Source of the DNA: Oxalobacteraceae bacterium
GTDB taxonomy: Bacteria; Pseudomonadota; Gammaproteobacteria; Burkholderiales; Burkholderiaceae_D
Length of the DNA: 52,443 bases
Assembly (NCBI GenBank): GCA_900299005.1
Contig: OMID01000078.1
Location: 1-52,443, forward strand
Direction of reading: 5' to 3'
Part shown: positions 19,611-28,764 of the stretch, piece after piece
How the letters are laid out: the number at the start of each line of letters is the position of its first letter
Position numbering within the stretch: the first letter of the stretch is position 1
Translations under genes and position numbers: made by a program
The notes under the pieces: model-generated
The model's input: the letters and a program-made list of their open reading frames with translations, nothing else
What the model was told of the DNA's origin: nothing
Database searches by the model: none

Positions 19611-20063
19611 ATGCCATCATCAGAGTCAAAGGCAAATGGGCAAGTGAGATCGTGGATCTTTCTTCCCTTGCTGCTCGCGCTGGTGTCCTGTGCAAGCATA
19701 CCGCCCCCAGACGGGCGCATCGAGATACTCAGTACCGCGCGTTCTCAGCCGCTCGCAGGTGCGGTGTGCGAAGTCGAAACAGGCGCTGGCAAGTGGAATG
19801 TCACTACGCCCGGCGCAGTTGAGCTTGGTCAGCCACAGGGTGATCTCAAGGTGGTTTGCAACAAGGAGGGCTATCGTACTTCGGAGGTTGTGTTTCGCCG
19901 TGGTGGCAGCGCCTCGCCGGGAGCGACCCGTGTGGGCGTCGGTGTGGGTGGTGGCTTCGGTGGTTACAGCGGCGTTGGCATCTCGCTGGGCTTCGGATTT
20001 CCATTGTCGTCTGGCCGGGGGACGTACCCCGCCCAAGTTGTGGTTGACATGACGCCGCTGTAG
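19611..20063 (+). CDS. Predicted lipoprotein with glycine-rich C-terminal half
   Basis: From the ATG at 19611 the product is 150 residues. A hydrophobic stretch with a lipobox (LLLALVSC) predicts a lipid-anchored protein with the modified cysteine at about residue 27. The middle (about 35-95) reads IEILSTARSQPLAGAVCEVE and LKVVCNKEGYRTSEVVF, a beta-rich segment reminiscent of PEGA or carboxypeptidase-regulatory-like folds. After it comes a glycine-rich tract (VGVGVGGGFGGYSGVGISLG). The frame continues upstream into lpdA, but the lipobox position favours the start given. It may be co-transcribed with lpdA and zapE. Function unknown. Confidence 0.65.
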   Translation: MPSSESKANGQVRSWIFLPLLLALVSCASIPPPDGRIEILSTARSQPLAGAVCEVETGAGKWNVTTPGAVELGQPQGDLKVVCNKEGYRTSEVVFRRGGSASPGATRVGVGVGGGFGGYSGVGISLGFGFPLSSGRGTYPAQVVVDMTPL

Positions 20064-20077
20064 CGCTGCGCCTGCTC

Positions 20078-21175
20078 ATGAATGTCCAGGAATTCTACGA
20101 GAAGACGCTGGCTGACCGAGGCTATCAGTCAGATCCGGCCCAGCGGGCTGCGGTAGAGCGACTGCAGCAGTCTTTTGATGAGTGGCGCACCTATCTTGCG
20201 CGTCGTTCGTCGAGATTGCGGCGGATGATCATTCATCCCGACCCGCCAAAAGGCGTGTACTTGTGGGGTGGTGTGGGTCGCGGAAAGTCCTTCCTGATGG
20301 ACAGCTTCTATGCTGTTATTCCCGTTAGCCGCAAAACCCGACTGCATTTCCATGAGTTCATGCGCGAGGTTCACCGCGCGCTGGATGAAGAGAAGAATGT
20401 CGAAAATCCTCTGGATGAGGTTGCGCGTAAGATTGCTCATCGCTACCGATTGATTTGCTTTGATGAGTTTCATGTGTCCGACATTGCGGACGCGATGATT
20501 CTGTATAACCTGCTCAAGGCCCTGTTTGAGCAGGGCGTCAGTTTTGTCATGACATCCAACTATCCGCCAGACGGTTTGTACCCGGATGGCCTTCATCGCG
20601 ACCGCATGCTGCCTGCGATTGACTTGCTCAATGAAAAGCTGGACGTGCTGAATGTCGATGGCGGTATCGACTACCGTCGACGGGTCATGGAAAAAGTCGA
20701 GGCGTACCAGACACCACTAGGACCTGTTGCTGAAAGCGCACTGCTGCATGCGTTTGTGTCGATCGCCGAAGCCGGGGAGCAAGACCCGAAAATCAAGATA
20801 GAATCGCGGGAGCTACGGTGTGTGCGCCGGGCGGGGGGCGTGGTGTGGTTTGATTTTGCGACCCTGTGCGGTGGCCCGCGTTCGCAGAACGATTATCTCG
20901 AGATGGCCAACCGTTTCCATACGGTGATTCTCTCGGACGTGCCGCGCATGAGCGCTGACATGGCATCCGAGGCACGTCGTTTTACGTGGCTGATCGATGT
21001 GCTCTACGACCACCGCGTAAAGCTGATCATGTCAGCAGCGGTGGCGCCGGAGCTGCTGTACACCGAGGGAGTGATGTCGAATGAATTTCATCGCACCGTC
21101 TCACGTATCACGGAAATGCAGTCGCTCGAATACAAAGAGAGCGTGCGGCGGCAAGCGGCTGGATCGATGACCTGA
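20078..21175 (+). CDS. zapE: Cell division ATPase ZapE (AFG1-like)
   Basis: ZapE is a cytoplasmic AAA-type ATPase; in E. coli it associates with the Z-ring, and its mitochondrial homologue AFG1 has a quality-control role. The 365-residue product has a Walker A motif GGVGRGKS (64-71), a Walker B segment LICFDEFHVSDIADAMIL, the arginine-rich VMTSNYPPDGLYPDGLHRDR, and RRFTWLIDVLYDHRVKL near the end, all typical of the family. It starts 14 bases after the lipoprotein gene. The nearby ribosome-binding site is weak. Confidence 0.95.
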   Translation: MNVQEFYEKTLADRGYQSDPAQRAAVERLQQSFDEWRTYLARRSSRLRRMIIHPDPPKGVYLWGGVGRGKSFLMDSFYAVIPVSRKTRLHFHEFMREVHRALDEEKNVENPLDEVARKIAHRYRLICFDEFHVSDIADAMILYNLLKALFEQGVSFVMTSNYPPDGLYPDGLHRDRMLPAIDLLNEKLDVLNVDGGIDYRRRVMEKVEAYQTPLGPVAESALLHAFVSIAEAGEQDPKIKIESRELRCVRRAGGVVWFDFATLCGGPRSQNDYLEMANRFHTVILSDVPRMSADMASEARRFTWLIDVLYDHRVKLIMSAAVAPELLYTEGVMSNEFHRTVSRITEMQSLEYKESVRRQAAGSMT

Positions 21176-21241
21176 ATGCTCAGTGGATCCTTTGTCAGAC
21201 TGATCGACTGATTCATTTCTTATCCTACCAATAGACATGCA

Positions 21242-21751
21242 ATGACGAGGATTCTTGTGGTCTGTTCAATTCGGCTTTCGCCAATCTGGAGGCAGAGTCT
21301 GTTCGCTGCCGTGATGAGTCTTGCCGCGCTCATGTCGCTGGCTGTGCATGCGGAGACGTTGGCGCAGGCCTTGACCAAGCGCTATCCACCGGGTTCGATC
21401 GCTTCGGTCGACTCGGCACGGGAAGCCTTGGCGGACGTGGTGGTGGCGCGCCGCGAGGTCGAGCAGGTATTTTCTGTGGAGCGCACGCGATGTTTCGATC
21501 AATTTTTTACCTCCAGCTGCCTGTCAGATGCCAAGGATGTCAGGCGAACGGTGTTATCGAATATTCGCAAGGTTGAGGTCGAGGCCAACGCCTTCCTGCG
21601 CAAGGACAAGGCTGATGAGAGAGACCGTGTGATTGCCGAACGGCAGGGGCGGGCGGGACAGCCACTTGACGGGCCATCGATTCCGATAACCGGCGCCGCT
21701 CGCGGCAGTGGTGCCTCATCAGAAAAACCCAACGAACCGGGAAAGCCGTGA
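21242..21751 (+). CDS. Small exported protein of unknown function
   Basis: The 169-residue product has a signal peptide (hydrophobic core FAAVMSLAALMSLA, probable cleavage after AVHA). The mature part contains a cysteine pair in RCFDQFFTSSCLSDAKD, then a charged helical region VEVEANAFLRKDKADERDRV, and a disordered Gly/Ser/Pro-rich end. Two close cysteines in a periplasmic protein suggest a disulfide. The gene overlaps the next one (tgatg), so the pair is probably translated together. I recognise it as a conserved betaproteobacterial type but cannot name a function. Confidence 0.75.
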   Translation: MTRILVVCSIRLSPIWRQSLFAAVMSLAALMSLAVHAETLAQALTKRYPPGSIASVDSAREALADVVVARREVEQVFSVERTRCFDQFFTSSCLSDAKDVRRTVLSNIRKVEVEANAFLRKDKADERDRVIAERQGRAGQPLDGPSIPITGAARGSGASSEKPNEPGKP

Positions 21752-21948
21752 TGGATGCAGAACAGGTTCGTGCGCGTGTGATCGAATTAGAGATCGAGCA
21801 CCGCGATCTCGATGCGGCGATCGCTCTGCTGGCAGCCTCCCCAACGTCCAATGCGCTTCAGTTGCAGCGCCTGAAAAAGCGCAAGTTGCAATTGAAAGAC
21901 TACATCATCCAACTGCAGATGCGGCTGGTACCCGATATTCCCGCGTGA
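21751..21948 (+). CDS. Small coiled-coil protein of the YdcH/DUF465 type
   Basis: The 65-residue product is almost all helix, with the heptad-like segments RVIELEIEHRDLDAAIALLA and LQLQRLKKRKLQLKDYIIQL. The order 'acidic helix, short turn, KKRKLxLKDxI' is the hallmark of the DUF465/YdcH family, whose biochemical role is unknown. The ATG at 21751 overlaps the previous stop codon by one base; a GTG one codon upstream is also possible. The helicase gene begins 31 bases downstream. Confidence 0.8.
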   Translation: MDAEQVRARVIELEIEHRDLDAAIALLAASPTSNALQLQRLKKRKLQLKDYIIQLQMRLVPDIPA

Positions 21949-21979
21949 TGGTTTCCTTGTTTTCGGGCGGACACTCCTG

Positions 21980-23995
21980 ATGGTGCCTGAGCCGAGCAAC
22001 GACATTACCACCCCGCCAAAGCAGGGCGAACACGATGCCGAGGTGGATTCGCTCTTTTCTGACGGAGGGCCACTGGCTAGCGGCATTGAAGGGTTTCGAC
22101 CGCGGCAATCGCAGACCGACATGGCGCGCGCGGTTGCGCACGCGATCTCACGGCGTGGCACCCTGTTGGCTGAAGCCGGCACCGGTACTGGCAAGACTTT
22201 TGCGTACCTGGTACCGGCCTTGCTTTGGGGCGGCAAGGTGATCATTTCCACAGGCACCAAGAACCTGCAGGACCAGCTTTTCCTGCGTGATATTCCCGTT
22301 GTGCGCAAGGCCCTCAATGCGCCAGTCACAGTCGCTTTGCTCAAGGGACGCGCCAACTATTTGTGCCATTTGCATCTTGAACGCACCCAGCAAAACGGAC
22401 GACTGACGGCGCGTGAAGATGTGGGGTATCTGCGAGAGATCGCGCGTTTTGCGAAAACAAGCGCTACCGGCGACAAATCCGAACTCTCACGCGTGCCGGA
22501 AAATGCGCTCATCTGGAATCTTGTGACATCCACTCGCGATAATTGCCTTGGCGCTGAGTGCACACACTATCAAGATTGCTTCGTAATGAAAGCGCGCAAG
22601 GAGGCTCAGCAAGCAGATGTGGTGGTGGTCAATCATCATCTTTTTTTTGCCGACGTTGCGCTAAAAGATACCGGTGTCGCTGAGTTACTACCCAGTGCGA
22701 ATACCGTGATCTTCGATGAGGCGCATCAGCTTCCCGATACAGCGACTTTATTTTTTGGTGACACAGTCTCTACTTCGCAAGTGATGGAGCTGTGCCGCGA
22801 TGTGCTGGCGGAGGGACTCTCGCATGCACGGGATGGTGCAGATTGGGCGCTGACCATTGCACCGGTCGAGAAGGCGTTGCGAGATCTGAGACTCGCTTTT
22901 CCGGCGGAGGGCGTGAAGCTCGCGCGCGAACAGATTGCTGAGAGCAGCCCTTTTTTTCCTGCGCTGGCGCATCTCAAGGCCATGCTGACGCAGATGACCG
23001 ACGTGCTGGCTTCGCAGGCCGAGCGAGCGGAAACCATAGAGCAATGCCGCGTGCGTGCTGTCGAACTCGGTGCGCGCCTTGCGGCCTGGGCGCCGTCAGA
23101 TGATCCCGAGCAACGCGCTGTCAAAGTGCTGTGGGTCGATGCGTTCTCACAATCCTTGCAACTCCATCAGACGCCGCTGTCGATTGCGCCCGTGTTCAGC
23201 AAACAGCGCGAAGGCCCGCCACGCGCATGGATATTCACCTCGGCGACGCTGGCGGTAAAGAATGACTTTACGCATTACAGCGAACAATTGGGCTTGACAG
23301 GCGAGCCCGCGATGTCGTGGCCCAGCCCATTCGATTATTCGAGGCAGGCATTGCTCTATGTACCCGCTGATCTGCCCTCACCCAACTCACCGGCGTACAC
23401 TGATGCGGTAGTCGCAGCAGCGTTGCCTGTGATTGAGGCGGCTGGCGGTCGTGCCTTCCTGCTGTGCACGACGCTGCGGGCTGTCAAGCGTGCTGCCGAG
23501 TTGCTGCGTGAGGTCTTTGCAGCACGCGAGCTTCCCTGGCCCTTGCTGGTACAGGGAGAGCTTGGACGCACCGAGCTGTTGTCACGATTTCGTGCTGCAG
23601 GTAATGCGGTATTGGTCGGGAGCCAGAGTTTTTGGGAAGGTGTTGATGTCAGGGGTGATGCGCTCTCGGTAGTGATCATCGACAAGCTGCCGTTTGCCCC
23701 GCCTGATGATCCGGTATTGGCAGCACGGATTGCCGATATGGAAAGACGTGGACTGAACGGCTTCATGCATCACCAGCTGCCCGAGGCCATCATCAGCTTG
23801 AAGCAAGGGGCTGGCCGCCTGATACGCAATGAGCGCGACCAAGGGGTGCTGATGATTTGTGATCCGCGACTCATCGCCAAGCCCTATGGTCGTCGCATCT
23901 GGCAGAGCTTGCCGCCGTTTGCCCGCAGCCGCGAGTTGAGCACGGTGCAGGCATTTCTGCAGCGTATGCCGCCCGATGCGGGTGACCCCGCCTGA
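21980..23995 (+). CDS. DinG/YoaA-type ATP-dependent DNA helicase with Fe-S cluster
   Basis: This XPD-like superfamily 2 helicase would unwind DNA 5'-3' during repair. The 671-residue product has Walker A AGTGTGKT (66-73), a DEAH box (246-249, in VIFDEAHQLPD), and four cysteines spaced for a [4Fe-4S] cluster: C129, C189, C194 and C200. The C-terminal helicase half includes GSQSFWEGVDVRGDALS and the arginine-finger region QGAGRLIRNERDQG. The length lies between E. coli YoaA (636) and DinG (716); I lean to YoaA-like but do not decide between them. Confidence 0.92.
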   Translation: MVPEPSNDITTPPKQGEHDAEVDSLFSDGGPLASGIEGFRPRQSQTDMARAVAHAISRRGTLLAEAGTGTGKTFAYLVPALLWGGKVIISTGTKNLQDQLFLRDIPVVRKALNAPVTVALLKGRANYLCHLHLERTQQNGRLTAREDVGYLREIARFAKTSATGDKSELSRVPENALIWNLVTSTRDNCLGAECTHYQDCFVMKARKEAQQADVVVVNHHLFFADVALKDTGVAELLPSANTVIFDEAHQLPDTATLFFGDTVSTSQVMELCRDVLAEGLSHARDGADWALTIAPVEKALRDLRLAFPAEGVKLAREQIAESSPFFPALAHLKAMLTQMTDVLASQAERAETIEQCRVRAVELGARLAAWAPSDDPEQRAVKVLWVDAFSQSLQLHQTPLSIAPVFSKQREGPPRAWIFTSATLAVKNDFTHYSEQLGLTGEPAMSWPSPFDYSRQALLYVPADLPSPNSPAYTDAVVAAALPVIEAAGGRAFLLCTTLRAVKRAAELLREVFAARELPWPLLVQGELGRTELLSRFRAAGNAVLVGSQSFWEGVDVRGDALSVVIIDKLPFAPPDDPVLAARIADMERRGLNGFMHHQLPEAIISLKQGAGRLIRNERDQGVLMICDPRLIAKPYGRRIWQSLPPFARSRELSTVQAFLQRMPPDAGDPA

Positions 23996-24148
23996 GACTT
24001 CACCGAACTTCGAACAACTTGATATTGTTGGGCCTGCATCCGCGAAAACGCAGGGTGAACGCCACACAATCCAGCATATCGCCGCCTCGTTATTGATCGC
24101 TCTCAAAACTGAAATTTGGCGTGCCTGCGTTCGGGTAAAATCCGCTCC

Positions 24149-24886
24149 ATGAAAATCCTTGTTAGTAATGATGATGGCTACCTCGCGCCGGGTATCCATG
24201 CGCTCGCCGATCGTCTGGCCGCAATCGCTGACATCGTGGTCGTGGCTCCAGACAGCAACCGATCCGGGTCGTCTAACTCGCTCACGCTGGATCGTCCACT
24301 GCGGGTGATGAAAGCGGCGAACGGTTTTTATTCGATCAACGGCACACCGAGCGATTGCGTGCATATTGCCCTCACAGGAATGCTCGACGAGCGACCTGAT
24401 CTGGTCGTGTCCGGCATCAATCAGGGGCAGAACATGGGTGATGACACGCTGTATTCGGGTACTGTGGCGGCGGCTACCGAAGGCTTTTTGTTCGGTATTC
24501 CCGCCATCGCTTTCTCGCAGGTGGATCACGGATGGGCGCATATCGATGATGCTGCAGAGGTGGCACGTGATTTTGTGATGCGCCGGCTTGATGAGTTATC
24601 CCGTCCATTCCTGCTCAATGTGAATATTCCCAACCGTCCGTACGCCGAGCTGCAAAAAATCGTACCTACGCGTTTGGGAAAGCGGCATGAGTCCGAGCCG
24701 GTGATCAAGAGCCGCGATCCGCATGGCAACGAGATTTTCTGGATCGGCCCGGTGGGAAAAGCCAAGGAAGCCAGCGAAGGTACGGATTTTCACGCGATAG
24801 ACCAGGGCTGGATTTCGGTCACGCCACTGCAGGTTGATCTGACGCACCCGGCACAACTTGAGCGTCTGAAACGGTTGCTCGCATGA
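24149..24886 (+). CDS. surE: 5'/3'-nucleotidase SurE
   Basis: SurE is a divalent-metal-dependent phosphatase acting on nucleoside monophosphates. The 245-residue product starts [15 protein letters not shown] with the metal-binding D8 and D9. It also has [10 protein letters not shown], the conserved [20 protein letters not shown] segment and NVNIPN. I chose the ATG at 24149, where the conserved family N-terminus starts; the ribosome-binding site is poor. It overlaps pcm by four bases (atga). The surE-pcm-nlpD-rpoS order is widely conserved in proteobacteria and linked to stationary-phase survival. Confidence 0.97.
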   Translation: MKILVSNDDGYLAPGIHALADRLAAIADIVVVAPDSNRSGSSNSLTLDRPLRVMKAANGFYSINGTPSDCVHIALTGMLDERPDLVVSGINQGQNMGDDTLYSGTVAAATEGFLFGIPAIAFSQVDHGWAHIDDAAEVARDFVMRRLDELSRPFLLNVNIPNRPYAELQKIVPTRLGKRHESEPVIKSRDPHGNEIFWIGPVGKAKEASEGTDFHAIDQGWISVTPLQVDLTHPAQLERLKRLLA

Positions 24887-25788
24887 GCAAGGACCACGAT
24901 GTTCCCAAAAAGCGTTTTCCGCTGACGCTCGATCAGCTCACTGGGCGTTCGGAGCGCAAGCGGGCATCTGCCGCGCCTCGGCTAAACAGCCTCCAGACAG
25001 CGACGCGAAATGCGGCGTGGCATGCGTCAGAGACATCTTCGACGCCACCGATCGCCTCGGCATCGGCCGCCACGGGTCCCTCCGCACCGGTCTCGCCCAA
25101 GCCAGTGTCCCGGCCAGTGGCAGAGACACGTGCGGTCAATTCGCCGCTGGTGTCCGATGCGGTCCGTCGCGCCATGGTGCAACGCTTGTCGCAGCAGGGC
25201 ATTGCGGATCCCAAGGTGCTGGCAGCGATGGAAGCCGTACCCCGACATCTGTTCGTCGAGCCAGGGCTGGCCAGTCAGGCCTACATCGATGCATCGCTGC
25301 CGATTGGTTATCACCAGACGATTTCCCAGCCGTACATCGTGGCGCGCATGATTGAGGTCATGCGTGATGGCATCGATGGTCAGATGTCGCGCGTGCTTGA
25401 AATCGGCACAGGCTGCGGCTATCAGGCGGCCGTACTGTCTCAGCTAGCTGATCAGGTGTATTCGATAGAGCGTATCCGGCCGCTGCATGAACAGGCGCGC
25501 AATAATCTCCGGGCGCTATTGATACCTAACCTGAGGTTGCACTACGGCGATGGTATGCTGGGATTTCCGCAAATTGCGCCATTCGATGGCATCATTCTGG
25601 CAGCGGCGGGCCTGGAGGTACCTCAGGCCTTGCTGGATCAAATGGCCGTTGGCGGAAGGTTGGTGGCGCCAGTCGGTGCGAAGAATCAGGTGCTCCGGCT
25701 GATCAGGCGACTCAAGCGCAATGAGTGGACCACCGAAACACTAGAGCGCTGCCACTTCGTGCCGCTGCGACCGGGTACTTTCGGGTGA
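24883..25788 (+). CDS. pcm: Protein-L-isoaspartate O-methyltransferase
   Basis: Pcm methylates isoaspartyl residues in aged proteins so they can be repaired, using S-adenosylmethionine. The 301-residue product has an N-terminal extension of about 90 residues, rich in Ser, Pro, Ala and Arg and probably disordered. The catalytic part follows: [20 protein letters not shown], the substrate motif [14 protein letters not shown], and SAM motif [16 protein letters not shown] (about 171-185). E. coli Pcm is 208 residues, so the extension accounts for the extra length. It overlaps the surE stop. Confidence 0.95.
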   Translation: MSKDHDVPKKRFPLTLDQLTGRSERKRASAAPRLNSLQTATRNAAWHASETSSTPPIASASAATGPSAPVSPKPVSRPVAETRAVNSPLVSDAVRRAMVQRLSQQGIADPKVLAAMEAVPRHLFVEPGLASQAYIDASLPIGYHQTISQPYIVARMIEVMRDGIDGQMSRVLEIGTGCGYQAAVLSQLADQVYSIERIRPLHEQARNNLRALLIPNLRLHYGDGMLGFPQIAPFDGIILAAAGLEVPQALLDQMAVGGRLVAPVGAKNQVLRLIRRLKRNEWTTETLERCHFVPLRPGTFG

Positions 25789-25837
25789 TGGTGCGTCGCC
25801 GGATACCTGCCGGCAACAGCAAGAAATTCCGGATACG

Positions 25838-26764
25838 ATGCCAACCATGGATAAACAACTGATCCCCCTGCTGATGTTGCTGCTGCTCGGCGCATGCGCT
25901 GACATGTCCTCGAACGCGCCCATCGACGACCGCACGGCCACGCGTCACCAGCAAAAATCGAAAGAACAGAAAGACCAGAGTGCGCAGACTTCAGTTGCGC
26001 CTGATGCGCCCGGTTTCTATACCGTGAAAAAAGGCGATACGCTTCGAAAGATCGCGCAGCAAGTCAGCCAGACCGTGCGCGACATTACGGAGTGGAACGC
26101 GCTCTCCAACCCGAATGACATCAAGGCCGGGCAGATATTACGCATTGCGCCCCCTGAAGGATCGCAAGTAGCTTCAGTGCCAATGGATACCGGGCTCGAA
26201 ACCAAGCCGCTCGATGCCAAGCCAGCGGCAGCGGCAGCCCAACCCGCATCGCCGGCAGCTTCTGCGCCGGGCATGCCCGCTCTGAAAACCGGTCCGCTGG
26301 GTAACAAGGTGGTCTATACCGATCAGGTGTGGTCGGAGATGCAGCGCGGTGATTCCCTTGCCGCCCGCTCACTGGAGATGCCCAAAAAACCCGAAGCTTC
26401 GGCAAGTGGAAAATTCATCTGGCCGACCGAGGGGCGCGTCGTCAGCAGCTTCGATCCCAGCCGAAAGGGTATCGACATTGCGGGTCAGTCCGGACAGCCG
26501 GTCGTGGCCGTGGGTGATGGCACGGTGCTCTACGCAAAAAACATGCGTGGCTACGGTAACCTTGTGATACTCGATCACGGCGAGGGGTTAGTGTCTGCCT
26601 ACGCGCACAACAAAACCATCTTGGTGAAAGAAGGTCAAACAATCCTCAGGGGGCACCGCATTGCCGAGATGGGCGATACCGATGCCGATGCAGTGAAACT
26701 GCATTTTGAGATCCGGCAGTTGGGCAAGCCGGTCGATCCAGTGGGCATGCTGCCCAGCCGATAG
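25838..26764 (+). CDS. nlpD: Murein hydrolase activator NlpD (LysM + degenerate M23 lipoprotein)
   Basis: NlpD is an outer-membrane lipoprotein that activates the amidase AmiC during septum splitting. The 308-residue product has a lipobox ending at C20 (LLLLGAC), a LysM peptidoglycan-binding domain (about 60-105, [16 protein letters not shown]), an Ala/Pro linker and a C-terminal LytM/M23 domain (about 205-305). The first zinc-ligand motif reads KGIDIAG instead of HxGxD, while LHFEIR is kept; E. coli NlpD is degenerate in the same way, so this is an activator, not a hydrolase. A second ATG at 25847 is possible. rpoS follows. Confidence 0.93.
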   Translation: MPTMDKQLIPLLMLLLLGACADMSSNAPIDDRTATRHQQKSKEQKDQSAQTSVAPDAPGFYTVKKGDTLRKIAQQVSQTVRDITEWNALSNPNDIKAGQILRIAPPEGSQVASVPMDTGLETKPLDAKPAAAAAQPASPAASAPGMPALKTGPLGNKVVYTDQVWSEMQRGDSLAARSLEMPKKPEASASGKFIWPTEGRVVSSFDPSRKGIDIAGQSGQPVVAVGDGTVLYAKNMRGYGNLVILDHGEGLVSAYAHNKTILVKEGQTILRGHRIAEMGDTDADAVKLHFEIRQLGKPVDPVGMLPSR

Positions 26765-26768
26765 CCAA

Positions 26769-27755
26769 ATGAACGATTCCTTCGATCAGTCCGATGAGCC
26801 AGATGAGCGCGACAAGGACGAGATCGAGGGATTACCCGTCGATGCCTACTTGGAGAATGGTGATCTCGCGCTCGGCGACGATGCCATTCAGGAGTTTGGC
26901 GCGCTGCTCAAGACGGAGCTGTCGGGTGATGCAACCCAGCGTTACCTGACCCGAATAGGCTTACGCCCCTTGCTCACCCAAGAGCAGGAACTCCACTTTG
27001 CAACACTGGCCAAAAGGGGCGACTTCAGCGCTCGTCAGGCAATGATCGAGCACAACCTTCGGCTGGTGGTGTCGATTGCAAAGCACTACATCAATCGCGG
27101 TGTCGCGCTGCTCGACCTGATCGAGGAGGGTAATCTAGGCCTGATGCATGCAATCAGCAAGTTCGAGCCCGAGCGGGGTTTTCGGTTTTCAACCTATGCT
27201 ACCTGGTGGATACGCCAGAGCATCGAGCGGGCAATCATGAATCAGGCACGCACGATCCGATTGCCGGTGCACCGCATACGCGAACTCAATCTGGTGCTGA
27301 GAGCCAAGTATCATCTCGAATCCCGGCTCCTGGATGGTCATGAGGCGCGGCTCGAGGATATCGCCCACCTCGTCGAGCGCAGCATTGATGAGGTGCGCGA
27401 TACGCTGGGCATGGCTGATCACGTGACTTCACTAGACACTCCCCTGGATGGCGATCCTCATGCCAGCCTGCTCGATATGCTTGCCGATGGCGTCCAGCAG
27501 GGTCCGGAGGCTGATGCTGAGCATCATGAGATGATTGCGCTGGTGCGACGCTGGCTGGGTGCCATCCCTGCCAAGCAGAGGCAGGTGATCATGCGGCGTT
27601 TCGGCATCGATAACGATAGCCCGGCCACATTGGAAGAACTCGCAGAGGAGTTAGGCGTGACCAGAGAGAGAGTCAGACAGATTCAGCAGGATGGTCTCAT
27701 CAGATTAAAACGTGCCATGCTGGCTCGTGGCATGGGTAAGGATGCATTGCTGTGA
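26769..27755 (+). CDS. rpoS: RNA polymerase sigma factor RpoS
   Basis: RpoS directs general stress and stationary-phase transcription. The 328-residue product (E. coli 330) has an acidic N-terminus, region 1.2 [17 protein letters not shown], region 2 with [19 protein letters not shown] and [17 protein letters not shown], and region 4 with [21 protein letters not shown] chose the ATG at 26769, four bases after the nlpD stop; no clear ribosome-binding site precedes it, so translation may rely on nlpD coupling or a structured leader. In E. coli the main rpoS promoter lies inside nlpD; I did not find a clear match here. Confidence 0.97.
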   Translation: MNDSFDQSDEPDERDKDEIEGLPVDAYLENGDLALGDDAIQEFGALLKTELSGDATQRYLTRIGLRPLLTQEQELHFATLAKRGDFSARQAMIEHNLRLVVSIAKHYINRGVALLDLIEEGNLGLMHAISKFEPERGFRFSTYATWWIRQSIERAIMNQARTIRLPVHRIRELNLVLRAKYHLESRLLDGHEARLEDIAHLVERSIDEVRDTLGMADHVTSLDTPLDGDPHASLLDMLADGVQQGPEADAEHHEMIALVRRWLGAIPAKQRQVIMRRFGIDNDSPATLEELAEELGVTRERVRQIQQDGLIRLKRAMLARGMGKDALL

Positions 27756-28534
27756 TACCGGTGCTGGTATTTGACATTGAGACGATTCCCGATGTGGCCG
27801 GGTTGCGCGCGCTGGGTGGGCTGGGTGCTGAGGTCATTGATGGTGAGGTTGCTGCGCAGGCATTCTCGGCGCGAAGAGAAAAAACCGGATCCGATTTCCT
27901 GCAGCATCACCTTCACCGCGTCGCGGCGATTGCCTGCGTTTTCCGTGATGACGAGGGTTTTCGGGTTCGTTCCTTGGGCCATGTCGATGACGGTGAAGCC
28001 AAGCTGGTGCAGGATTTTTTTCGCGTGATAGACCGTTATACCCCCCAGCTGGTGTCATGGAACGGTGGTGGCTTCGACCTGCCGGTGCTGCATTATCGAT
28101 CGCTCATCCATGGCATCGTCGCATCCCGCTACTGGGAGCAAGGCGATGAGGACCGCGATTTTAAATGGAATAACTACCTCTCCCGCTATCATTCACGCCA
28201 TCTCGATCTGATGGATCACCTGGCCATGTACACCGGGCGCGCCAACGCACCCCTGGATGATCTTGCCAAGCTGTGCGGTTTCCCTGGCAAGATGGGTGTA
28301 GACGGCTCCCAGGTATGGACGCTCTATCAGTCGGGTCGACTCGATCAGATACGTGATTACTGCGAAACTGACGTCGTCAACACCTACTTGGTGTATTGCC
28401 GTTACCAGCTCATGCGGGGACAACTGACCCGTGCCGCCTACGATGCAGAGCTGGCACTGGTACGCAGTGCGATCGAAGGTATGGAGGCCCCTCACTGGCG
28501 GGAGTATCTGGCCGCCTGGCCCCGTGCCACCTAG
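27752..28534 (+). CDS. Predicted 3'-5' exonuclease (PolB-like, DEDDy type)
   Basis: The 260-residue product looks like the stand-alone exonucleases related to the proofreading domain of DNA polymerase B. The acidic motifs appear in order: FDIETIP (D-x-E) at the N-terminus, [14 protein letters not shown] in the middle, and [16 protein letters not shown] near residue 210 with the tyrosine-containing third motif. Two metal ions would be held by these acids. The GTG start at 27752 overlaps the rpoS stop by four bases (gtga), suggesting translational coupling to rpoS. The substrate is unknown. Confidence 0.85.
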   Translation: MIPVLVFDIETIPDVAGLRALGGLGAEVIDGEVAAQAFSARREKTGSDFLQHHLHRVAAIACVFRDDEGFRVRSLGHVDDGEAKLVQDFFRVIDRYTPQLVSWNGGGFDLPVLHYRSLIHGIVASRYWEQGDEDRDFKWNNYLSRYHSRHLDLMDHLAMYTGRANAPLDDLAKLCGFPGKMGVDGSQVWTLYQSGRLDQIRDYCETDVVNTYLVYCRYQLMRGQLTRAAYDAELALVRSAIEGMEAPHWREYLAAWPRAT

Positions 28535-28764
28535 GGCATCGCTGATTCATCAAACACCGCAAGATTTCTCCTTTGGGAAGTGGCGGTAAGCCTTTGATGT
28601 GGCAAGTACCCGCGTCGCACAGCGACACTGGCTCACCATACACTGTTTTTTTTCATCGTCTCCCTGGCGCAGAGTTTTTTTGCCTGCACTGTGCAGCATC
28701 AACACCCTGTCCCGCTTGTTACAATTCCGGGCTTCATCGCTCTGCTATTCATCGCCTCTTTTCT

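Noticed and set aside
21242-21948. Possible toxin-antitoxin pair (two small overlapping genes)
   Set aside because: The first product has a signal peptide and the second fits DUF465; neither resembles a toxin or antitoxin.
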